DNA of 64,000 bases, from assembly GCA_036250195.1 (NCBI GenBank), contig JAVHZZ010000003.1, forward strand, positions 21,175,504 to 21,239,503. Direction: 5' to 3'. The notes beneath the pieces were generated by a model. That model was given only the letters and a program-made list of their open reading frames with translations. It did not search any database and had not been told where the DNA came from. Each line of letters starts with the position of its first letter. The stretch's first letter is position 1. Shown here one piece after another: positions 55,951 to 64,000 of this stretch. Source of the DNA: Mixophyes australis (Eukaryota > Chordata > Amphibia > Anura > Limnodynastidae). The translations under genes were made by a program, and so were the position numbers.

Positions 55951-56513
55951 TTCAGTTAGTTGTCTCGTATGCAGACACAATAAGAAGAAATAACATGGCT
56001 AAAGTATACCAAAGCTGTAGGTACCTATAAAAATGCCATTGTGGTAGTTCTCCCTAATTTAGACAAAAGATCTCAAGATGCCTCCTTCATACAATTGTCC
56101 GATCTAGCTAACCCCAAATCTATGCCAGGTAGCCTCCCCATCCATGTGTAACAGCTCTCCTAGTTTAGTTAGTTGACCAGAAGGGAGTCATCGGGTCATA
56201 CCCAGATTCACCAAGAAATTGAACAGAGAAATTTCAACACTTTAATTGCTTGTGATACCAAGGATGTGAGAGGGGTCAGCAGTAGACCTTCTACCGGCCA
56301 AAAGAAATGGACAGTAGGGTTTCTTTTTTATGGATAACCACGGACCTTTGGAATACTTTTTTCTTTAAAGCTTGGAAGATTAGAATCATTACAGATGTAG
56401 AAAGAATCTGGTGGTTGGTGAGTATCACTGGGGTTTTTTATTTATTTGAATAAATTTATTGGTCAAACAAGGTGTGTGGCTTATTGAAATTTTTTGTTGG
56501 GGCACTATAGGTC
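55951..56513. other. No feature recognised
   Basis: Nothing seen. Confidence 0.4.
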
Positions 56514-56620
56514 ACAGTGGGGCCCTAGGTAGCAGGGCATCGTGGCACTTGTGGTTCCCCAAGTGCAAGCACGCCCTGGTTATGGTGGTGCTTGTAGTAT
56601 TACTGTGTTGGACTTCTTTC
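56514..56620 (-). repeat. Fragment of the ACTACAA/GCATGCTGG repeat family
   Basis: GTGGCACTTGTGGTTCCCC and GGTGCTTGTAGTATTACTGT match, inverted, the segment at 24590-24660 of the larger element. Confidence 0.65.
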
Positions 56621-57919
56621 CTTCCATTTCTGACCAGCGTGCCACTATAGATGTTCATATGGTGCTGCAAATTACCCTCCTTCACCTCTGGCTTCTCCTA
56701 CATATTGTGGACTCTACACACGGTAGGTTCCATTCTGCGTCAATCGTGTCAGTGATGGAGAGAAGAGGGGTCACCCAGCTGTTAATTTTTTGTGGCTAGG
56801 ATACCTATTGATTTCTTGTTTCTGTTTTTTTCCTGATTGTATACCACTCTACAGCTGCTGATTGTGAACTTTGAAATAACTCTTGTTCTAAGACCAGTCA
56901 ACGGAAACGACACCACAAGTGTTTGAGAAGTTAAACTCATTCCCAGTCCCTCCAGCGGTTTATCACGCCTAAATGCACTCGCTTATTTCTGAGCTTCAGA
57001 AATTCTACTTAATAGGAATATATAAGTGGCAGTGTTCTCCTACCTTCATCAAGCTGGGATTACAGGTTTAAAAAAAAAGTTATTTTTATTACTCACTGAA
57101 CAATTTTCTCTTCTAAACCCATCAAATAACATTCTGAATGTTCCTGAAATGTATCAACAAACTTCGTTTACTTCAGCTGTAATGTGCTCATCTCAAACCA
57201 TCAAAAAATATTGCTAAATAAATGCACACGGTATTAACATGGACAGGGAGACAAATTGGCTGGAATATGCTATTACACAAGTTCTTAAGTCAGCTGTTTT
57301 TTTTATTTTTAATTAAAAATATTTAAAATAATTTTTCACTAAACCTAATATTGTACCTTTGAACTGTTGTGGAAAGCGGTTAGTTCCATAATCTTGCCTT
57401 TCCTTAGTAGCTAGAATAGACGTGGTCTGGTAATGTATCGCATAACTTTCTGTACAACACTATGGGTCACTAAAGTCCCTTAACACCAGAACATGTGGAC
57501 GAGCAGCGTATTTAATTTCTCCATGCACATAACAAGGAGTGCACCCAATTACCACCTCAGGAAATGTCCTGTGCAAATGTATTTACAGGACTGAGGGCCT
57601 AGAAAGGCACTCACGTGCCAGAAAAGCTGAGAATGCAACCCTAAAATCCTGCATAATACAAGGAATGAAATAAGGTCCTGCCACCTTCCAGTAGGAGGCC
57701 AATCCCAGGGCAACTCCTTCTAGTGGCTCCCCGGAATACCCGAACAACGTTCCGCTCCTTCCTGCACATAGGCTGGTGCTGCTCTCCCCTCCCCTGGGGC
57801 TTTTTCCCTCATATACAAGCTCATAAATGACCCAGGGAAGCAGCAGGTATATGATACTCAGGGATATGCTCTCCTCTATTTGCAGCTTGTATATGATGGA
57901 AGAAGTGGCCTAGGGCAGG
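56621..57919. other. No feature recognised
   Basis: No repeat or exon recognised; 57290-57350 is very A+T-rich. Confidence 0.4.
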
Positions 57920-58400
57920 GCAAGAATGAATTACATGGGAGAGTGGGAGAATGAATTAAGAAGGGGTGAATTACTGGGGGGGGGGGTGCATTCCAGCAGG
58001 GAGAATGAATTACAGGTGAGGGGAAGGAGGAGGAAATGAATTACAAGGAATGATTGGGGAATACATTAAGAAGGGGTGAATTACTGGGGGGTGGTGAATT
58101 CCAGCAGGGAGAATGAATTACAGGGGATGAAAAGGGGAAAATCAATTACGGGGGAAGGAGGGAAGAATGTACTCCAGGAGAGGGGTGTCAAATTGATTAG
58201 GAAAAATGAATTACATGGGAGGGTAAGAATGAACTGCGGCGGGGGATGAATTACAGGGACGGGAGAATTGATTAGATGGGAGTGAATGGGGGAAACTAAT
58301 TACAGAGGGGGAGAAAATTACAGGGTAGAAGGTGGGAGGAGAATAATGTACAGGGGAAGGGAACGGGTGCTGGATGTGGGAAATGATTTACAGGATGGTG
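57920..58400. repeat. Purine-rich minisatellite based on GAATGAATTACAGGGG
   Basis: At least fifteen imperfect copies of GGGAGAATGAATTACAGG. A longer unit of about 115 bp, including GAATTAAGAAGGGGTGAATT and TTCCAGCAGGGAGAATGAAT, is visibly duplicated (57955-58015 and 58070-58125). Strong strand asymmetry (A+G). Confidence 0.85.
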
Positions 58401-58879
58401 GGGAAAAACGAGTTATATGTGGCAGGCGGATGGCAGTTGCAGTAAGCTGTACACTGGCTCAGCTCTTTGCTCAAGCTCCAACTTTTCCTTATTTTCATAA
58501 ATATAAAGCATTGGCTATTTCTGAATACTGTTGGCAAAAGTCACATCATCGCTGAGGAACAACTTCATACTGAAAAACAAGGCTGTTTTGGGATCTACTG
58601 AACTACCATCTCTGTTCAGCTGTGGGACCCACAGAGCTCAACTGTTATTGCTGCTTCATCATCTGGTCAGTTGTGATCGCTGTTACCTTCTCTGTTTGGC
58701 TGCTGAACCCTCCGCACACAACTGTCAGTATCCTGGACTTCGTAGTGTCAGAGCTACAGGAACTGCCTGCTCTATTAACCCCAATCAGAGGGCAGTAAAG
58801 TATCCATCACCTCTTACATTGCCCTGCACAATTTGGATCGATTATTCCTTTCCACTCTCTCATTGCGTAGCTAATACCC

Positions 58880-60445
58880 ATTCATTCACATCTCTCTATC
58901 ATGCACCTACTCAATTTACACTCTCCCCTATTTACTATCACCAAACTTCTCTTCAAACTCTTCTTCTTTCTCCATCATCCTTTTTCTCCCTTCCCTATTA
59001 TGGTTTTGCCTTCACTACTTCTCTCCTCACTAGTCTGCACACATGAACTGTTTTGTCTCCTGCTCCCACCAGCCTACATAAATAGAAATAAACCTCACAC
59101 CCACAAATCCTCCTCGCATGTCCTCTTCCTCGACCTGTTCATTCTCATGGCTGCTGGTGACATCTCACCTAAACCTGGACCCTGTACAATCCCCACTCTC
59201 TGCTCCATCCCAAACCTTTCCATCCACTCCGTACTTGCAATCCTGCCAACCTTATCCACATATGTCCCCTACCCTCTCTTCCCTTTTCCTGTGCACTATG
59301 GAACTCCAGATGTGTTTGTAACAAACTTGCATCCATTCATGATCTATTCATTTCTAAATCCCTCAACCTACAGAAATGTGGCTCACCTACTCTGACACTA
59401 CATCCCCTGCATTTCTTCCTATCGGAGACTCTCCCTCAGCCAGACCCGGAAACAGACAAGGTGGTGGAGGAGGTATTCTACTTTCTCCAAGTTGCATCTT
59501 CAAAGTCATACCCTCTGAACCCTCACTCTCATTGTCTTCCTTTGAAGTCCACACTATCCATATATTTTATCCTCTCCATCTTCAAGTTGATGTCATTTAT
59601 CGCTCCCCAGGTTCAATTTCCCAATTTTTTGAAAACTTTGCAACCTGACCCACTGTCGACTCCACCTTAAAAACATTGCCAGAATACGCCCTTTTCTTAC
59701 TCAACATGCTTCCAGAACTCTTATCCTTTCTCTCATTATCTCCCGTCATGACTATTGCAACCGCCTGCTATCTGGCATTCCCGACACCCATATATCCACA
59801 CTTCAATCCATCCTAAATGCTTCTGCAAGACTGATCTTCCTCTCTCACCGCTCCACATCTGCTGCACCACTTTGTAAATCCCTACACTAGCTTCCTGTGT
59901 CCTCCAGAATCAAATTGAAATAACTCATCCTTACCTGCAAAGCCCTCAACAACACTACTCCTGCATACATCTCAAATCTCATATCAAAAAAATCTCCCTT
60001 CTGCCCAATTAGATCTACTTCTGTCCTCTGTCTCGTCTCTGGTAACTGCCCCTCACTCGCGCCTACTTCTCTCATGTTGCTCCCCACTTATTGAATTCCC
60101 TACCACGCCCAATCAGGCTTTCCCACAGCCTTCAAATCTTTAGACGTTCTCTAATAACCCATCTCTTTTTTAAAGCTTACCTTATCCCTGATGACTATTC
60201 ACACTAATACACCCTCACAGCCGTCTCAATCTCCACTCTGAGCCACACTCGCTCCTCTAGTTTCAACTGTGCCATCTTCCACTTAGAATGTAAGCTCTCT
60301 AATGAGCAGGGTCCTCCATACCCTTTGTTTTCATTTCCGCATTAATTTTGTCTGCCTTGTTTGTCCCTGTTTTATGTATGTACTGTTTTCCCCACTCTAC
60401 GGTGATGTGGAGCACTGTGGCACCTTACAAGTCTACAATAAAAAT
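58880..60445 (+). pseudogene. L2-clade LINE with a large internal deletion
   Basis: Plus-strand frames contain LILMAAGDISPKPGP (about 59136-59185), typical of the start of the L2 ORF2. Endonuclease pieces follow with GNRQGGGGGILLSPS and VIYRSPGSISQFFENFAT (to 59648). The next recognisable block, RIRPFLTQHASRTLILSL then DYCNRLLSGIP (59680-59780), belongs to the region after the RT. The whole catalytic RT is therefore missing, with the junction at about 59645-59680. The 3' UTR has TAAGCTCTCTAATGAGCAGG and ends AATAATAATAATA. It is a deletion derivative. Confidence 0.9.
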
Positions 60446-61039
60446 AATAATAATATATGTTATGGCTAATGTCAGAAGTTGCCATTATTAAGCCAATATC
60501 CAGACAGTAGCTTTAATATAGACAAGCTACACAAACTGGTGTGGTACTCACTCCGCAACAGCCCATTTGTACCAAATCTGAGCTTTTACTGAAGAACACA
60601 AGTGATTCATGTAAAAAAAAGATGATGTCTACATCCCCTCACTCTCATTACTAAAATGTAAGACATAAATTAAGGCAAACAAGCAGTATTTTACAAGAAA
60701 AATGGAAAAGTTTGAATAAATAAAGGGGCGGCCCAAGCATGTTAATAGGTTTAAAGAGACATTTTCACACTTTCCACCATGAACATTTTCTGGTGCACTT
60801 TTAGATCCACAACAATGCACACTTGTGCCCATAAGCATCACAAGCTGGCACTTTTTACTGCTTGTAAAAGGCCCTCAAAGTGTATGCAGAGAGATGAATA
60901 TAAGGACCCATCTGAAATGAGTTGGTGACCCATGTTTTGGGTTGGTGTGTAGTGCACGCAATCCCTAATTTTACAATACATCCCATATCTGAGATTTTGT
61001 AAGAGCTCTATAGAAACAACCTAAACCTCAAGTGGGAAT
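60446..61039. other. No feature recognised
   Basis: Nothing seen. Confidence 0.4.
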
Positions 61040-61600
61040 GAACACCTGTAATGGAAGGCAACAGGTCGCGTCTTCCTGTTCCCGGCTGGCCTGTGTATAC
61101 AAAGCGTCCTCTTGCTAGTCAACGTGGCAGAACCTTCAAAAGCCTATAGACGGGCAGTCAGATTTTGAAGGTTCAAATTCAATAGCCTAATTAAGGCTGA
61201 CTCTGGCACTGGATCAGTGCCAGAATATTGGATCAATTTCTGCGTAGTTGTGTTCCTGTTATACTTGCACCCTTGTACTCTCTTTTGATTTCTGTTGACG
61301 ACTAGATTGTTCCTCACCTTTGTTTTTTTTAGCTATTCTGGATCCGTTTGATTTCTGGCGTTGACCTTGGCTACCTTGACCATTCTTCTGCAGTACGTTT
61401 CTGCTTCGATTGGATCTCCTGGTACTGACCTAGCTTGCACATTATGCTCTATTCATGACTCAGCTACCTTGTTGGTAACTGTCTCTGAAGGTCCTAACCT
61501 GCACGTCCCATGCAGCTAAGCCTAAACCTCCTTGCAGGGATATCTGGTGAACTCCGGGGGCACCTCTATGCTCAGTAGTGTCAACTGCTATCAGGATTAG
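61040..61600 (+). mobile_element. Gypsy-like LTR remnant
   Basis: Contains CTTCCTGTTCCCGGCTGGCC, then GTTGACCTTGGCTACCTTGACC and similar GACC-rich words, the same flavour as the minus-strand LTR at 52990. No internal coding sequence. Termini not resolved. Confidence 0.5.
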
Positions 61601-61631
61601 GTCCACTTTTTTAGTGTTATCGTGGCACTAG

Positions 61632-61782
61632 GGTTGTGGAAGAGGGGCAACTGCCCACGGCGCAAAGCTGAAGTTTGGTGCGGAGAACAGAACATTTTAG
61701 GCTAAATTGGTTACAGTTGAGGGCTAGGAGGTGTCTGATTTCTTTCTTGCCACAGGCACTAAAATTTCTAGTTACGGCTCAA
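61632..61782 (-). mobile_element. hAT-like MITE fragment
   Basis: Right part TGATTTCTTTCTTGCCACAG and TTTCTAGTTACGG is the inverse of the terminus at 40494. Confidence 0.55.
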
Positions 61783-62600
61783 GCATGTACACCAAACATA
61801 CGTGAAGACACCAAAATGTATTCTATGGCATTTATTTGTCCTTCTGTAATGTTAATTTTTTATTATTATTATTTAATTGCACTATATGAACTCTGTTACT
61901 ATCCACAGAGGACAGCTGCAAGATCATCACTCTCCCGGGTTCAGACAGCGAGGCGATTAAATCGGGAGACTGTACAGTACAAAGCACCAGGAACAAGTAT
62001 TCATCCATAACACGAGCTCTATGAATGCAGATGAATTGTTTTCTTTCTGTTATTCAGCTCAATTAATGACTCTCAGCTGCCAACAGTAAAAACCGCATCA
62101 CCCTCTGACTCATCCAATTCTCCACCACTGCTTAAAGTTCCATACTATTAATATATCGTCCTCAGCACTGCATGGTGGCAGGTAATTCTGAACATTAGAC
62201 CAGTCTGCCTTGGGTAGCACATTCTCTTTTTCCTTATTAGCCTCTTTATTACTCCTGTGCAATGTTACAGCTCATGTTTGATTAGGTTTGCTGTCATCAT
62301 GTGCGATCAAGCTGTTTAAAGCTCTTTCCCCCTTGAGTGTTTATCACTTTTCTGCTGCGAAGTCAGAATCAGTCATTAGGTTCCTGTTTCTCTCTGACAC
62401 AGGTCACAACGCAATGAGATGCTAAAGACAAATCCAATCCTTGGGTTTTACGGTAGAAGTTTTCATTTTACGTAACTCAATGAGTCTAATGGGCCCATAA
62501 ATGTTTGCCTTTATGATGATTTTATATCCTTCTGCAAATAATCCTTCTGTGGAGAGTTGAAGATCTCACACAGAGGAAGAAAATGATGTCTATTCTGAAC
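61783..62600. other. Repeat-free stretch; possible conserved non-coding DNA
   Basis: No TE recognised between about 62030 and 62590, which is of balanced composition. No exon recognised. Conservation cannot be judged from one sequence. Confidence 0.35.
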
Positions 62601-62601
62601 A

Positions 62602-62985
62602 GTATATATATATATATATACACACACAAGTTAACCCGTGCATGATACTCATGCATTCTAGTCAAATCAAGCTACTTAAGGTGTTAAAAAGGTTCTTGTC
62701 ATGCATTTGGGCCATAGCCCAGGCCTCAACCACCAACCACTCCCCACTGTCACCCCCGGCAACCACCAACCACTCCCCACTGTCACCCCCGGCAACCACC
62801 AACCACTCCCAACTGTCACTTCTCCTTCAAGAAATATATATATATATTTTTTAAATCTTTATAAACACTTTTAACAATTAACAAATTAAATTAACAAATT
62901 AAAAACATCTTAGTATACCAAATTTCAGCCCTTTCTGATTTTTTTTTCCACACACACTAAGAATTTAGTAGGTCAGTGTATAGCT
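62602..62985 (-). mobile_element. Helitron-like copy related to 22328-22972
   Basis: In inverted orientation it shares AAGTTAACCC, the hairpin GCATGATACTCATGC (62640-62654), AGTCAAATCAAGCTACTTAA, CCAAATTTCAGCCCTTTCTG and ACTAAGAATTTAGTAGGTCA with the plus-strand array. It is flanked by a (TA)n run at 62602-62620. Confidence 0.65.
62728..62820. repeat. 33-bp tandem repeat, about 2.8 copies
   Basis: AACCACCAACCACTCCCC starts at 62728, 62761 and 62794; interval exactly 33 bp. It lies inside the Helitron-like copy and is absent from the 22.3-kb array. Confidence 0.9.
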
Positions 62986-62989
62986 CCAT

Positions 62990-64000
62990 TTGGCAGCATT
63001 TCATCCCCTGTGTTCGTGCACAATCCAACTATCAGGTGTTCACACTTCAATGTCACCAGCTGAGCCTCCGCCCAGCTAATTGAGTTTGCTGCCGCCCAAA
63101 TTGAAAAAACCTGGACACTATAAAAACTGGAAGGAAGACCAGTTCTATCATAACACTCCCTGAGGAAGCGCACTGCCTTTTTTGGCCACTCTCAAGTGCC
63201 TTACTTATTCATTCTCCTCACTCTAGCATGCTAGACAGCTCATCTCATCTCACCGAACCGCTGTCTGCGAGGGATTCACCTAGCGTGCATACGCTACCTC
63301 CGGTAAAACACAGGCTGTGTGTCTGCGCCCTGCATCATTATATAAATTGAAGGCAGGAGACGCTATCAGTCTGTAGGAGGGACCCCCGCCCAGCGCACAT
63401 CAACTACTAAGCAACATCAACTTCAACTCACTGAACCGCTGTCTGCGAGGGATTCACCTAGCGTGCATACGCTACCTCCGGTAAAACACAGGCTCTGTGT
63501 CTGCTCCTTGCACTGCTGTATATACGAAAGACAGGAGACACTGTGAGTCGATACGAGGGACCCCCGCTCAGCGTACATCTACCATCGAGCGACATCAAGT
63601 AAGTTACCCTGGATTTTCCACACAGATTGTTTTGGGACATTTTCTTTTCTTTTTCTTTTTCTCTTCATGCAAACCTCCATGGACATGACCTCTAGGTCCG
63701 CTTAGTGCACTCATTTATATGTCAGTACCTTTTTGGGACATTTGATACATCATCACTTTCAACAGGGCTGAAAGGGCATCTGTCTATCGACAAATTGGAC
63801 AATCTGTAACACGGGCTTTACAAACCCAGTGGACATTTATGTGCACGGACTGATCTTATTTCACCATCTGTCAATATATGTATATACTTGTTTGATCTTT
63901 ATATTGTCAACATATTGTCTTTGTTATATCAACATTGGCTCCGGCCGGAGCATCCATTTTTTACATTATGTTAAATAAATAACATTACCTCTCCTTTTTG
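62990..64000 (+). mobile_element. Promoter-like region with a 178-bp tandem duplication, runs to the window end
   Basis: A TATA-like ACTATAAAAACTGG (63117-63130) follows two CCGCCCA words. Then GAACCGCTGTCTGCGAGG occurs at 63255 and 63433, 178 bp apart, and both copies also share GTGCATACGCTACCTCCGG and GAGGGACCCCCGC. A TTAAATAAATAACATT sequence lies near 63970. It resembles the 5' end of a retroelement leaving the window, but the family is not identified. Confidence 0.45.

Noticed and set aside
63150..63180. Hammerhead-ribozyme-like words (CTGAGGA) in a retroelement leader
   Set aside because: The core needs CTGATGA and a paired GAAA with three stems; I could not find these. The GCTACGAAACGC near 14470 fails in the same way.

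Overview
The window looks like vertebrate, most probably anuran amphibian (frog), intergenic DNA. I found no host protein-coding exon, rRNA, bona fide tRNA gene, operon or bacterial feature. Nearly every recognisable piece is a transposable element (TE) or a tandem repeat. The organism call rests on the combination of L2 LINEs ending in ATT-type short repeats, tRNA-headed SINEs with an L2-like tail, a decayed Ngaro/DIRS tyrosine-recombinase retrotransposon, Tc1/mariner remnants, an L1/Tx1 LINE, and many palindromic MITEs of the kind abundant in frogs. This is recognition from memory, with no database search behind it.

Layout. 0-10 kb: a Harbinger-type MITE carrying a nested hAT MITE (220-910), a CCAAT-bearing palindromic MITE (1983-2160), an L1 reverse-transcriptase fragment (2320-3200), a SINE (3235-3504), a hAT MITE with target-site duplications (4027-4594), and a decayed minisatellite (7330-7980). 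10-20 kb: an L2 LINE on the minus strand (10110-11945), part of a C-tract repeat family, SINEs near 15 kb, three MITEs, and long unannotatable AT-rich stretches. 20-26 kb: a possible LTR, a Tc1 end, an 890-bp foldback element with equal 334-bp arms (21287-22176), a tandem Helitron-like array (22328-22972), a GTCGACA motif array and a 1.2-kb inverted-repeat element (24079-25240).

26.5-34.1 kb: one large Ngaro-type element on the plus strand. In order it has a promoter-like 5' region, a pyrimidine-rich leader split by a MITE, a CpG-rich block with NRF1/ETS/YY1-like sites, a gag-like ORF1 with a six-copy 141-bp in-frame repeat, reverse transcriptase/RNase H, a tyrosine recombinase with a lost catalytic residue, and an SGNH-type hydrolase domain. 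All frames are broken, so it cannot be autonomous. 34-48 kb: a Tc1 remnant, an L1 3' end, MITEs, a compound hairpin, a second foldback element (43345-43801), a minisatellite (44590-45230) and a 1.29-kb hAT element with TSDs (47038-48326). 48-64 kb: a 3-kb L2 on the minus strand (48617-51650), a diverged second copy of the hAT internal sequence, Gypsy-like LTR pieces, a third CCAAT-bearing MITE, more minisatellites, an internally deleted L2 on the plus strand (58880-60445), an inverted Helitron-like copy (62602-62985), and a TATA-bearing tandem duplication that runs towards the window end.

There is no gene cooperation to describe beyond the order of domains inside the dead retrotransposons. 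The points most worth a second look are the in-frame 47-residue repeat expansion in the Ngaro ORF1, the CpG promoter-like block inside the same element, the shared CCAAT-palindrome core behind MITEs with different ends, the foldback elements, and the tandem Helitron heads.
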